Assembly: GCA_900016675.1 (NCBI GenBank)
Contig: LN483070.1
Coordinates: forward strand, 1,488,001-1,552,000
Length of the DNA stretch: 64,000 nt
Direction of reading: 5' to 3'
DNA from: Arthrobacter saudimassiliensis
GTDB lineage: Bacteria > Actinomycetota > Actinomycetes > Actinomycetales > Micrococcaceae
The translations under genes and the position numbers were made by a program. Positions 7,505 through 18,837 of this stretch are shown here, one piece after another (within the stretch, counting starts at the first letter, position 1; each line of letters starts with the position of its first letter). The notes beneath the pieces were generated by a model. That model was given only the letters and a program-made list of their open reading frames with translations. It was not told where the DNA came from and ran no database searches.

Positions 7505-9238
7505 ATGCTCCTCAGGCTGGTGCGGCAGAACCTGGCGCCGTATAAGGGCGCGGTCGCCGTCGTCGTTCTCCTGCAGCTGCTGCAGACCGTGGCAACTCTG
7601 TACCTGCCGACCCTGAACGCGGACATCATTGACCGGGGAGTGGTCACCGGCAACACTGCGGTGATCCTCGACGTCGGCGGCTGGATGCTCGCCGTGACGG
7701 CAGGCCAGGTGGTCTGCGCCGTGGCAGCCACCTATCTTGCGTCCCGGGTCGCCATGAGCGCAGGCCGGGACATCCGTGACCGGCTGTTCACGTCGGTGGA
7801 GTCGTTCTCCTCCCGGGAAGTAGGCACCTTCGGCGCGCCCTCCCTGATCACCCGCACCACCAACGACGTCCAGCAGGTTCAGATGACGCTGCTGATGACG
7901 TTCACGGTGATGGTTTCCGCACCCATCATGGGCCTTGGCGGGGTGCTGCTGGCCCTGAACCAGGACGTCGCCCTGTCCGGGATCCTGCTGCTGATCCTTC
8001 CGGCCCTGTTCATCGTGATCGGGCTGGTGCTGCGCCGCCTGATCCCGCTCTTCCGCCGGGTGCAGCAGCAGATCGACCGGGTGAACGGGGTGCTGCGCGA
8101 ACAGATCATGGGCCTGGCCGTCATCCGTGCCTTTGTCCGCGAGCGCACCGAACAGGAGCGGTTCGACGGCGCGAACCGGACCCTGACCGAGACGCAGCTG
8201 CGCACCGCTCAGTACATGGCGCTGCTGTTCCCGGCCGCAATGCTGGTCGCCAACCTCGCGTCCGTGGCCGTTGTCTGGTTCGGTGCCTACCGGATCGACG
8301 CCGGGCAGATGCAGATCGGAGCCCTCACCGCCTTCATCGCGTACATCATGCAGATCCTGATGGCGGTCATGATGTCGATGTTCATGATCATGATGCTTCC
8401 GCGGGCCGCGGTGTGCGCCGAACGCATCTACGAGGTCCTCGATACCGAAAGCACGGTGCGCGACGCCGCCGACGCGGTTCCCCTGGTGTACGACGGCGGC
8501 ACCCTGGTCTTCGACAACGTCGGCTACACCTACCCCGGGGCGGAAGCGCCGGTGCTGCACAACGTCAGCTTCACGGCGGCGTCCGGGCAGACGACCGCCA
8601 TCATCGGGTCGACCGGAGCCGGCAAGTCCACCCTGGTGAACCTGGTGCCCCGGCTGCTGGACGCCACGGACGGCAGGATCCTGGTGGACGGGCAGGACAT
8701 CCGGGCCGTCACTCTGCAGTCGCTGCGCAGCGGTATCGGCCTGGTGCCGCAGCGGGCATATCTGTTCAGCGGAACCGTGGCCTCCAACCTCCGGTTCGGC
8801 AGACCCGAGGCCACCGACACCGAACTGTGGGAGGCGCTCGAGATCGCCCAGGCCGCCGACTTCGTGCGGGCGTCCCCGGAGGGCCTCGAGCAGCGCGTGG
8901 AACAGGGAGGCGGCAACTTCTCCGGGGGCCAGCGCCAGCGCCTGGCCATCGCCCGCGCCCTGGTGGTCCGCCCCGCCGTCTATCTGTTCGACGACAGCTT
9001 CTCGGCCCTGGACTTCGCCACCGACGCCCGGCTCCGCACGGCGTTGAAGCAGCGCACGGCGGATGCCACGGTGCTGATCGTCGCGCAGCGGGTCAACACC
9101 ATCAGCGACGCCGCCCGGATCGTCGTGCTGGAGGAAGGTCGGGTGGCGGCTCAGGGAACGCATGCGGAACTGCTGGAGACCTCGCCGACCTACCGGGAGA
9201 TCGTGGAATCCCAGCTGACGGCGGAGGAGGTCCCGTGA
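7505..9238 (+). CDS. ABC exporter half-transporter, degenerate-site subunit
   Basis: A 577-residue fusion of a six-helix exporter membrane domain (about 1-320) and an ATPase domain. Walker A is GSTGAGKST (about 367), the signature FSGGQRQR (about 471) and Walker B VYLFDDSFSALD (about 492-503). The residue after the Walker B Asp is Asp instead of the catalytic Glu, and the H-loop reads VAQRVNTI with Gln in place of His. This is the pattern of the impaired ATP site in heterodimeric exporters such as TM287/288 or BmrCD. The next gene supplies a canonical partner, so the pair should form one multidrug or lipid exporter in the cytoplasmic membrane. I chose the ATG at 7505 from homology (MLLRLVRQNLAPYKG) and the adjacent -10. 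Confidence 0.9.
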   Translation: MLLRLVRQNLAPYKGAVAVVVLLQLLQTVATLYLPTLNADIIDRGVVTGNTAVILDVGGWMLAVTAGQVVCAVAATYLASRVAMSAGRDIRDRLFTSVESFSSREVGTFGAPSLITRTTNDVQQVQMTLLMTFTVMVSAPIMGLGGVLLALNQDVALSGILLLILPALFIVIGLVLRRLIPLFRRVQQQIDRVNGVLREQIMGLAVIRAFVRERTEQERFDGANRTLTETQLRTAQYMALLFPAAMLVANLASVAVVWFGAYRIDAGQMQIGALTAFIAYIMQILMAVMMSMFMIMMLPRAAVCAERIYEVLDTESTVRDAADAVPLVYDGGTLVFDNVGYTYPGAEAPVLHNVSFTAASGQTTAIIGSTGAGKSTLVNLVPRLLDATDGRILVDGQDIRAVTLQSLRSGIGLVPQRAYLFSGTVASNLRFGRPEATDTELWEALEIAQAADFVRASPEGLEQRVEQGGGNFSGGQRQRLAIARALVVRPAVYLFDDSFSALDFATDARLRTALKQRTADATVLIVAQRVNTISDAARIVVLEEGRVAAQGTHAELLETSPTYREIVESQLTAEEVP

Positions 9239-9329
9239 CGGCAGGACGGCGGAACGCGCATGCCCAGCTGCGGCCACCCCTCCGGATGCCCCCGGAGCAT
9301 CGTCAGCCGCGCCTCAGGGAGGAGGGCTC

Positions 9330-11345
9330 GTGAGCGGAATGCATGGGGGAAGCCGGCCCGGCGCCGGGCGTTCCGCCGGCGGCCACGCCCCGGGCGGGAA
9401 GCCGCTGAACTTCCGCGCCGGCGTACGCCGGATCCTGGCCCTGATGGCTCCGGACCGGCTGCGGGTCGCGCTGGTGGCGACCGCCGCCGTCGTCTCCGTC
9501 GCGCTCGCCGTCAGCGCCCCGGCGGTCCTGGGGCAGGCGACCAACGTGATCTTCGACGGCGTAATCGGCGCCGGGCTCCAGCAGGGCATCAGCAAGGACG
9601 AGCAGGTGCAGGAGCTGCGCCGGCAGGGGCAGGAGCAGCTGGCGGACATGCTCGCCGCCATGGACGTGGTTCCCGGACAGGGCGTGAACTTCGGACGGCT
9701 CGGGGTACTGGTGCTGGGAGTGCTGGGCATCTACCTCGCAGCCTTCCTGTTCGGCTGGCTGCAGGCCCGGGTGACCGCACGGGTGGTGCAGAACGCCATG
9801 TACCGGCTCCGCAGGGACGTGGACGCCAAACTCTTCCGGCTGCCGATGTCACACTTCCAGCGCGAAGCGCGCGGCGACGTGCTCAGCCGCGTCACCAACG
9901 ACATCGACAACCTGGCCCAGACCCTGTCCCAGACGCTCACGCAGATCGTCACCGCCTCGCTCACCATCATCGGCGTGCTGGGCATGATGCTCTGGCTCTC
10001 GCCGCTGCTGGCCCTCATCGCGGTGATCACGGTGCCGGTGTCCGCCGTCGTGACCGTCCTGATCGCCCGGCGCTCGCAGGCGCAGTTCATGCAGCAGTGG
10101 AAATCCACGGGCGAGGTGAACGGCTACATCGAGGAAATGTTCAGCGCCCACGATGTGGTCAAGGCCTTCGGGCAGTCGGAACGCGTGGTGGAGGGCTTTC
10201 GGCCGGCCAACCGGCAGCTCTACCGGTCCTCGTTCCGGGCCCAGTTCGTCTCCGGCATCATCATGCCGACGATGCAGTTCATCTCGAACCTCAACTACGT
10301 GGCCGTCGCCGTCGTCGGCGGCCTGCTGGTGGCCAACGGCCGGCTTTCCATCGGGGGAGTGCAGGCCTTCATCCAGTACAGCCGCCAGTTTTCCCAGCCG
10401 CTGGGCCAGATCGGCTCGCTGATCAACATGCTGCAGTCCGGCGTCGCCTCCGCGGAGCGGGTCTTCGAGCTGCTCGACGCCCCGGAGCAGGAACCCGATC
10501 CGGCGGAGCCGGCGACCCTCCCGCATGTGCGCGGCCGGGTGGCCTTCGAACACGTCGATTTCAGCTACACCCCTGACGTGCCGCTGATCCGCGACCTGTC
10601 CTTCGTCGCCGAACCGGGACAGACCGTGGCCATCGTCGGCCCCACCGGGGCGGGCAAAACCACGCTGGTGAACCTGCTGATGCGCTTCTACGACGTCGAC
10701 GGCGGCCGCATCACCATCGACGGCGTCGACACGGCACGGATGCGGCGCCGGGACCTGCGCCGGCTGATCGGGATGGTGCTCCAGGACGCGTGGCTGTTCG
10801 AAGGCACCATCCGGGAGAACCTGGCCTACGGCGCCCCCGGGGCCACCGAAGACCAGATCGTCGCCGCCGCCCGCGCCACCCATGTGGACCACTTCGTCCG
10901 TTCCCTGCCCGAGGGGTACGACACCGTGCTGGGCAACGACGGCGGCTCGCTGAGCCAGGGACAGCGGCAGCTGCTCACCATCGCCCGGGCCTGGCTGGCC
11001 GACCCCGCGATCCTGGTCCTCGACGAGGCGACCAGCTCCGTGGACACCCGCACCGAGGTCGCAATCCGGCTCGCCATGAACGCCCTGCGGCAGGACCGCA
11101 CCAGCTTCGTCATCGCCCATCGGCTCTCCACCGTCCGTGACGCCGACGTCATCCTGGTGGTACAGGGCGGGCGGATCGTGGAGCAGGGCACGCATGACGC
11201 GCTGCTCGAGACCGAAGGCTTCTACGCGGATCTCTACCGCGCCCAGTTCAGCGGGCCGGCGGTGGACGTCGACGGGGACGCCGAAGCGGACGGGACAGCC
11301 ACTGCCCGAAAGGCAGCCGCCTCCGGCCCCGCCGCAACCGACTGA
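9330..11345 (+). CDS. ABC exporter half-transporter, catalytically competent subunit
   Basis: A 671-residue partner of the preceding half-transporter. It has a Gly/Arg-rich N-terminal extension (about 1-28), a membrane domain with a large loop around residues 75-130, and an ATPase domain. Walker A is GPTGAGKTT (about 437), the signature LSQGQRQL (about 540), Walker B ILVLDEATSSVD with the catalytic Glu (about 562) and the H-loop IAHRLSTV. All catalytic residues are present, unlike in the upstream subunit. The GTG start at 9330 follows AGGGAGGAGGG with only a few bases between. The 91-base gap after the first subunit, in the same orientation, supports one operon. The C-terminal tail is Ala-rich. 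Substrate unknown; a YtrA-like regulator follows. Confidence 0.9.
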   Translation: MSGMHGGSRPGAGRSAGGHAPGGKPLNFRAGVRRILALMAPDRLRVALVATAAVVSVALAVSAPAVLGQATNVIFDGVIGAGLQQGISKDEQVQELRRQGQEQLADMLAAMDVVPGQGVNFGRLGVLVLGVLGIYLAAFLFGWLQARVTARVVQNAMYRLRRDVDAKLFRLPMSHFQREARGDVLSRVTNDIDNLAQTLSQTLTQIVTASLTIIGVLGMMLWLSPLLALIAVITVPVSAVVTVLIARRSQAQFMQQWKSTGEVNGYIEEMFSAHDVVKAFGQSERVVEGFRPANRQLYRSSFRAQFVSGIIMPTMQFISNLNYVAVAVVGGLLVANGRLSIGGVQAFIQYSRQFSQPLGQIGSLINMLQSGVASAERVFELLDAPEQEPDPAEPATLPHVRGRVAFEHVDFSYTPDVPLIRDLSFVAEPGQTVAIVGPTGAGKTTLVNLLMRFYDVDGGRITIDGVDTARMRRRDLRRLIGMVLQDAWLFEGTIRENLAYGAPGATEDQIVAAARATHVDHFVRSLPEGYDTVLGNDGGSLSQGQRQLLTIARAWLADPAILVLDEATSSVDTRTEVAIRLAMNALRQDRTSFVIAHRLSTVRDADVILVVQGGRIVEQGTHDALLETEGFYADLYRAQFSGPAVDVDGDAEADGTATARKAAASGPAATD

Positions 11346-11364
11346 CGCCCGGGTGCCGGGCGTG

Positions 11365-11477
11365 GTATCCGGTACCACCCCGCTGCAGCCGGCTGACGGG
11401 CGGGGTACCGGGCCCGCATCCGGCACGGCTCCATCTGCACACCCCTGAGACCCATGTGCAGAGCCCGTATCCGGTAC
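11365..11477 (+). repeat. Three GYATCCGGYAC sites at exact 51-bp spacing
   Basis: GTATCCGGTAC at 11365-11375, GCATCCGGCAC at 11416-11426 and GTATCCGGTAC at 11467-11477. The outer two are centres of inverted repeats: GTGGTA-TCCGG-TACCAC (11362-11378) and GCCCGTA-TCCGG-TACGGGC (11463-11481). Equal spacing of about five helical turns and arms starting GT and ending AC fit an operator array for a GntR-type dimer, or a degenerate tandem repeat. An 8-bp hairpin, TCTGCACA with TGTGCAGA (11434-11462), lies between them. Confidence 0.55.
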
Positions 11478-11546
11478 GGGCACCGGCCCCACATCGCAGG
11501 ACCGCCGGTTCCCGGAGGGCTCCCGTGGCAGAATGAGGACGGGCCC

Positions 11547-11572
11547 GCGTGGGCGCCAGCAGGCGCCCACGC
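11547..11572 (+). promoter_or_regulatory. Hairpin upstream of gntR
   Basis: A perfect 11-bp stem, GCGTGGGCGCC and its complement with loop AGCA, ends 40 bases before the regulator's start. It could terminate the exporter operon or form a leader structure. No T-run follows it. Confidence 0.5.
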
Positions 11573-11612
11573 GCCGTCGGCCTGCTGACCCCGGAACAGG
11601 GAGGATGAACCA

Positions 11613-11990
11613 TTGAGCGACCAGGTGCTCTCGTGGGTGCGGATCGACTCATCCGACCCCGTGCCGCCGTATGAGCAGCTGCGCCTGCAGATTCTCGCCG
11701 CGGCGAACGACGGCCGGCTGCCGGTCGGGACCAGGCTCCCGCCGGTCCGCACGCTGGCCGCCGAGCTTGGCCTGGCCGTCAATACCGTTGCCCGTGCGTA
11801 CCGCGAGCTGGAGCATGCCGAGATCGTCACGACCCGTTCCCGGGCGGGCACCGTCATCTCCGCACCGGCCGGAGACGCCCGCCGGCGGGTGGCCGACGCC
11901 GCCAAGGTGTACGCGGATGCCGTCCATGCCAACGGCCTGGCAGCCGACGCCGCCCTGGCCATCGTGGAAGCGGCCCTACGCTCCCGGTGA
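11613..11990 (+). CDS. GntR family transcriptional regulator, YtrA-like
   Basis: A 125-residue regulator with an N-terminal winged helix (about 10-85): YEQLRLQILAAANDGRLPVG, TRLPPVRTLAAELGLAVNTV and ARAYRELEHAEIV. Only a short helical tail follows. The absence of a large effector domain is the YtrA type, whose members often control neighbouring ABC transporters. The TTG start at 11613 is chosen because GGGAGG lies 8 bases upstream; no in-frame ATG fits. A four-codon reading frame (ATG AAC CAT TGA) overlaps this start. The upstream 51-bp-spaced inverted repeats are candidate operators, so autoregulation and control of the exporter are plausible but inferred. Confidence 0.85.
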   Translation: MSDQVLSWVRIDSSDPVPPYEQLRLQILAAANDGRLPVGTRLPPVRTLAAELGLAVNTVARAYRELEHAEIVTTRSRAGTVISAPAGDARRRVADAAKVYADAVHANGLAADAALAIVEAALRSR

Positions 11991-12002
11991 ACACGGCGCC
12001 GA

Positions 12003-12018
12003 TCGAATACGTTTTCGA
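12003..12018 (+). promoter_or_regulatory. LexA (SOS) box upstream of uvrA
   Basis: TCGAATACGTTTTCGA matches the actinobacterial/Bacillus-type LexA consensus TCGAAC-N4-GTTCGA at 10 of the 12 defined positions. It overlaps the expected -35 region of the TACAGT -10 element at 12032-12037, which is the placement expected for LexA repression. Confidence 0.8.
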
Positions 12019-12031
12019 TTCCGGTTTGATC

Positions 12032-12037
12032 TACAGT
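12032..12037 (+). promoter_or_regulatory. -10 element (TACAGT) of uvrA
   Basis: TACAGT ends 7 bases before the GTG at 12045. This supports that GTG as a leaderless start rather than the GTG at 12036, which overlaps the -10. Confidence 0.5.
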
Positions 12038-12044
12038 GGAAAAC

Positions 12045-14945
<2,901 letters not shown>

Positions 14946-14951
14946 CCTGTA

Positions 14952-14983
14952 TATTCCCCGGCCGCCGCGGTGGCCGGGGAATA
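14952..14983 (+). terminator. uvrA: Terminator hairpin after uvrA
   Basis: A perfect 12-bp stem, TATTCCCCGGCC and its complement, with loop GCCGCGGT. It begins 6 bases after the uvrA stop. No T-run follows. Confidence 0.7.
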
Positions 14984-15056
14984 CGTCGGCCGCAATACAT
15001 ACTCCCGGCGGCATGTGTTTTTCGGTGCAGGGCGTCACATGTGGGAAACTTGCCCG

Positions 15057-15809
15057 GTGAATGAGACGCGGTTGCTGGTGCTGTTTGACCTTGACGGGAC
15101 CCTTGTGGATCCCGCCGGAAGTATTACCGGCGGCATCGCCGCCGCACTGGCGGGAGCCGGTCTCCCTGTTCCCGGCCCCGAGCGGCTGTCGGCGATGGTC
15201 GGCCCCGCGTTGACCACGTCCCTGCGCGACCTTGCCGGCGTGCCGGAGGACCGCATCGACGAAGTCATCGCGGCCTACCGCGCCGGATACCGCAGCAGCG
15301 GGATGGCCGAGAGCAGGCCGTACCCCGGCATCCCCGAGGTCCTGGCGGAGCTGCAGGGCCGGTGCCTGCTGGCCGTCGCCACGCAGAAGCCCGAAGGCCT
15401 GGCGCATGAACTGCTGCGCCTGCAGGGCCTTGACGGGTTCTTCGCCTCCATTCACGGTTCCCCCGACGACGAGCGTACGGCCGCGCCGGACGGCAAGGCC
15501 TCCATCGTCGCCGCCGCGCTGGAACGGCACCGCGGCGCCTGGGACCACGCCGTCATGATCGGCGACCGGAGCCATGACGTGCACGGCGCCGCCGCCAACG
15601 GCCTGCCCTGCATCGGCATCACCTGGGGCTTCGCCGCCGACGGCGAACTGGAGGACGCGGGCGCGGCCGAGGTGGTCACGCGCGCCCAGGACCTGCCCGC
15701 TGCGATCACCCGGACGGCTGCCGCGCCGGCGGCCGCATCGGACGCCGCATCAGCCCCCACCTTGGACGCTGCCGGCAGCCGGGAGGTGGCCGCGCATGGG
15801 CGTCTATAA
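15057..15809 (+). CDS. HAD-superfamily phosphatase (phosphoglycolate phosphatase-like)
   Basis: A 250-residue HAD hydrolase. Motif I is LFDLDGTLVD (about residues 8-17), with the nucleophile Asp and the acid/base Asp two residues on. A helical cap follows (about 20-85). Motif II is in LLAVATQKPE (about 105), and motif IV is MIGDRSHDVHGA (about 168). The HAD-like fold with cap resembles Gph/PpaX phosphatases; the substrate is unknown. The start is uncertain: GTG at 15057 (VNETRLLVLF) fits homology, while ATG at 15039 adds six residues. The Ala-rich C-terminus overlaps the next gene, plsC-like, by 14 bases, so the two are translationally linked. Confidence 0.82.
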   Translation: MNETRLLVLFDLDGTLVDPAGSITGGIAAALAGAGLPVPGPERLSAMVGPALTTSLRDLAGVPEDRIDEVIAAYRAGYRSSGMAESRPYPGIPEVLAELQGRCLLAVATQKPEGLAHELLRLQGLDGFFASIHGSPDDERTAAPDGKASIVAAALERHRGAWDHAVMIGDRSHDVHGAAANGLPCIGITWGFAADGELEDAGAAEVVTRAQDLPAAITRTAAAPAAASDAASAPTLDAAGSREVAAHGRL

Positions 15810-16464
15810 GCTCACCCGCACCAGCACCCGCGCCCTGATCGCCGGGCTCTGCCGACCCACCATCATCGGGCTGGAGAACGTGCCGCCCACCGGGCCCTTC
15901 ATCGTGGCCGCCAACCACTTGTCCTTCCTGGACAGCGTCCTGGTCCAGGCGCTCATGCCGCGGCGGGTGGCGTTCTTCGCCAAGGCCGAGTACTTCACAG
16001 GCACCGGGCTCAAAGGCGCGGCGATGCGCAGCTTCTTCGAAGGCGTCGGCTCGATTCCCGTCGAGCGCGGCGAACAGGCCGCCAGCGTGGCGGCCCTGCG
16101 CACCCTCCTGGACATACTGGACCAGGACGGCGGCATCGGCATCTATCCCGAAGGAACCCGCTCCCGGGACGGCCTGCTCTACCGCGGCCGGACCGGCGTC
16201 GGATGGCTGGCGCTGACCTCCGGCGCGCCCGTGGTGCCCGTCGGACTGATCGGCACCGAACGCCTGCAGCCTGCAGGGGCACGGATGATCCGGCCCCAGC
16301 ACTTCACCATGAAGGTGGGGCGGCCGCTGTACTTCCAGAAGACCGGACCGGACCACGCCCTCCCTGCCCGCCGCCAGGCCACCGACCGGGTGATGGATGC
16401 CATTGCCGAACTGAGCGGCCAGGAACGGGCCGGCACCTACAACCAGCACAAGGCCGACGGCTGA
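15796..16464 (+). CDS. PlsC-like 1-acyl-sn-glycerol-3-phosphate acyltransferase
   Basis: A 222-residue membrane-associated acyltransferase of the PlsC family. It transfers an acyl chain to lysophosphatidate or a related lipid. The catalytic H(x4)D motif is NHLSFLD (about residues 36-42); the glycerophosphate-binding motif is YPEGTRSRDG (about 116), and VPVGLIGTE follows. GGGAGG is about 9 bases upstream of the ATG at 15796. The gene overlaps the preceding HAD phosphatase by 14 bases, a pairing that suggests a shared lipid step, though this is inference. The stop codon region is duplicated about 96 bases downstream. Confidence 0.88.
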   Translation: MGVYKLTRTSTRALIAGLCRPTIIGLENVPPTGPFIVAANHLSFLDSVLVQALMPRRVAFFAKAEYFTGTGLKGAAMRSFFEGVGSIPVERGEQAASVAALRTLLDILDQDGGIGIYPEGTRSRDGLLYRGRTGVGWLALTSGAPVVPVGLIGTERLQPAGARMIRPQHFTMKVGRPLYFQKTGPDHALPARRQATDRVMDAIAELSGQERAGTYNQHKADG

Positions 16465-16620
16465 CGGCGGTCGACCGACGGACTGGCAGCCGGATGGGCG
16501 GCCGACAGCTCGCGGCGACCCATTCACGGGCTGGTCACCGGACTGGCGGCCGACGGCTGACGGCGGTCGACCGACGGGCTGGCCACCGGATAGGCGCCCG
16601 GACTGGCCACCGGGGCTGAC
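16453..16620 (+). repeat. 96-bp-period direct repeat starting inside the plsC 3' end
   Basis: The 48 bases at 16453-16500 include the plsC stop codon and recur at 16549-16596 with few changes; both share GCCGACGGCTGACGGCGGTC. Smaller GACTGGC-CACCGG elements are scattered up to 16620. The rest of the gap to 16742 shows only the uvrC -10. Confidence 0.65.
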
Positions 16621-16730
16621 GGAGGCCCAATGACGGGCGAGCGACCGGACGGGCCGCCGGGGGTGACGGCCTGCCGCCCGGCCTGCCTCCGCCGTCCGCG
16701 AAAGCCCGCGGGCGGCCCGCCGGCCGACCG

Positions 16731-16736
16731 TAGGAT
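16731..16736 (+). promoter_or_regulatory. uvrC: -10 element (TAGGAT) of uvrC
   Basis: TAGGAT is followed by six bases and the GTG start, a textbook leaderless arrangement. No LexA box is visible here. Confidence 0.6.
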
Positions 16737-16742
16737 GGAACA

Positions 16743-18821
16743 GTGGCAGATCCAGCAAGCTACCGGCCCAAGACCGGCGAAATCCCCACCCAGCCCGGTG
16801 TCTACCGGTTCCGCGACGCCCAGGGCCGGGTCATCTACGTGGGCAAGGCCAAAAACCTCCGCTCCCGCCTGAACTCCTACTTCGCCAATCCGGCCGGCCT
16901 GATGCCCAAGACCCGCACCATGGTCCACACCGCCGCCGGCGTGGAATGGACCGTCGTCGGCACCGAGCTGGAGGCGCTGCAGCTCGAGTACACCTGGATC
17001 AAGGAATACGATCCGCGGTTCAACATCATGTTCCGGGACGACAAGTCCTACCCCTACCTCGCCGTGACGATGGGGGAGAAGTACCCCCGCGCCCAGGTCA
17101 TGCGCGGGGACCGCCGGAAGGACACCCGGTACTTCGGCCCCTTCTATCCGGCCAAGGCCATCCGTGAAACCCTGGACACCCTGCTGCGCGTGTTTCCGGT
17201 GCGCACCTGCAGCGCAGGCGTGTTCCGCCGCGCCGAACGCACCGGCCGCCCCTGCCTGCTCGGCTACATCGACAAGTGCGCCGCGCCCTGCGTGGGCCGC
17301 GTGACCGCTGAGGAGCACCGCGACATCGCCGCGTCCCTGTGCGACTTCATGGCAGGCGACAGCAAGCGCTTCATCCAGGACCTCGAGGCGCGCATGCGGG
17401 AGGCCGTCGCGGAGCTGGACTACGAATCCGCCGCCCGTATCCGCGACGACATCTCCGCCCTGAAGAAGGTCTTCGAACGGAACGCCGTCGTGCTCAGCGA
17501 GGACACCGACGCCGACATCTTCGGCCTCCGCGAGGACGAGCTGGAAGCGTCGGCCCAGGTGTTCCACGTCCGCGGCGGCCGGATCCGCGGCCAGCGCGGC
17601 TGGGTGGTCGAAAAGGTCGAGGACACCGGAGACGAGGACCTCATCGAGCACCTGCTCCAGCAGGTGTACGGCGAAGCTGCGTCCACCGACCGCATTCCGC
17701 GCAAGGTCCTGGTGCCCCGCCTGCCGGCCAACGTGGAGGACCTGGAGGCCTGGCTGTCGGGGCTGCGCGGCTCCAAGGTCAAGATTCGGGTGCCCAGGCG
17801 CGGCGACAAGCGCGCCCTGATGGAAACGGTCGAGCAGAACGCCGAAGACGCCCTCCGCCTGCACAAGAGCCGCCGGGCCTCGGACCTCACCGCCCGCTCC
17901 GCCGCCCTCCAGGAGCTGCAGGACGCCCTGGAGCTGCCGGTCTCGCCGCTGCGGATCGAGTGCTACGACATCTCCCACGTCCAGGGCACCAACGTGGTCG
18001 CCTCCATGGTCGTCGCCGAGGACGGGCTGGCCAAGAAATCCGACTACCGGCGCTTCGCCATCACCGGTGATGCCGCCCGCGATGACACCTCGGCCATGTA
18101 CGACGTCATCAGCCGCCGCTTCCGCCACTACCTGTCGGAAAACTTCGATCCCAACGCCCACCCCGACGACGTCGCCGCCGCCGTTGAGGCAGCCGCATCA
18201 GGCGAGGCATCCGCGGCAGCCGAGCCGGCGGAGGCAGGAGCAGCAGCGGCCGGCGGGGACCGGCAGGCGCCTGCCCGTTCCGCCGCGCCGCGGGCGAACA
18301 CGCTCACCCCGGTCGCCCGGCCCAAGTTCGCCTATCCGCCCAACCTGGTGGTGGTCGACGGCGGGCGGCCGCAGGTGGACGCGGCCTGCCGGGCCCTGGC
18401 CGACTTGGGCATCACCGACGTACAGGTGGTGGGCCTGGCCAAGCGGTTGGAGGAGGTCTGGGTGCCGGACAGCGAGTTCCCGGTGATCCTGCCCCGTTCT
18501 TCCCCGGCCCTGTTCCTGCTGCAGCGGATCCGCGACGAGGCCCACCGCTTCGCCATCACCTTCCACCGGCAGAAGCGGGGCAAGTCGATGACCGCGTCGC
18601 TGCTCGACGACATCCAGGGCCTGGGCCCGGCCAAGCGCGCCGCCCTGCTGAAGCACTTCGGCTCGGTGAAGAAGCTGCGGACGGCGGGGGAGGAGGAGCT
18701 GCGGTCGGTGCCCGGCATCGGCCCCGCCCTGGCCGCCTCGATCCGGGCCCAGCTGGACGCCGCAGCCACCGCGGCGGCCCCGGCGGTGAATATGACCACC
18801 GGCGAAATCGTGGATTCTTAG
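16743..18821 (+). CDS. uvrC: Excinuclease ABC subunit C
   Basis: A 692-residue UvrC, the dual-incision nuclease of nucleotide excision repair. An N-terminal GIY-YIG domain ([20 protein letters not shown], about 19-38) makes the 3' cut. A UVR motif follows ([19 protein letters not shown], about 228). The RNase H-like nuclease [20 protein letters not shown] (about 403) makes the 5' cut, and a tandem helix-hairpin-helix closes the protein ([19 protein letters not shown], about 625). An Ala-rich insert of about 50 residues (478-525) splits the nuclease domain; inserts there are seen in actinobacteria. It heads a uvrC-rapZ-yvcK-whiA cluster, though rapZ has its own -10. Confidence 0.96.
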   Translation: MADPASYRPKTGEIPTQPGVYRFRDAQGRVIYVGKAKNLRSRLNSYFANPAGLMPKTRTMVHTAAGVEWTVVGTELEALQLEYTWIKEYDPRFNIMFRDDKSYPYLAVTMGEKYPRAQVMRGDRRKDTRYFGPFYPAKAIRETLDTLLRVFPVRTCSAGVFRRAERTGRPCLLGYIDKCAAPCVGRVTAEEHRDIAASLCDFMAGDSKRFIQDLEARMREAVAELDYESAARIRDDISALKKVFERNAVVLSEDTDADIFGLREDELEASAQVFHVRGGRIRGQRGWVVEKVEDTGDEDLIEHLLQQVYGEAASTDRIPRKVLVPRLPANVEDLEAWLSGLRGSKVKIRVPRRGDKRALMETVEQNAEDALRLHKSRRASDLTARSAALQELQDALELPVSPLRIECYDISHVQGTNVVASMVVAEDGLAKKSDYRRFAITGDAARDDTSAMYDVISRRFRHYLSENFDPNAHPDDVAAAVEAAASGEASAAAEPAEAGAAAAGGDRQAPARSAAPRANTLTPVARPKFAYPPNLVVVDGGRPQVDAACRALADLGITDVQVVGLAKRLEEVWVPDSEFPVILPRSSPALFLLQRIRDEAHRFAITFHRQKRGKSMTASLLDDIQGLGPAKRAALLKHFGSVKKLRTAGEEELRSVPGIGPALAASIRAQLDAAATAAAPAVNMTTGEIVDS

Positions 18822-18822
18822 C

Positions 18823-18828
18823 TACGCT
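18823..18828 (+). promoter_or_regulatory. rapZ: -10 element (TACGCT) of rapZ
   Basis: TACGCT starts just after the uvrC stop and ends 9 bases before the GTG at 18838. Confidence 0.4.
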
Positions 18829-18837
18829 GGGAACCCG

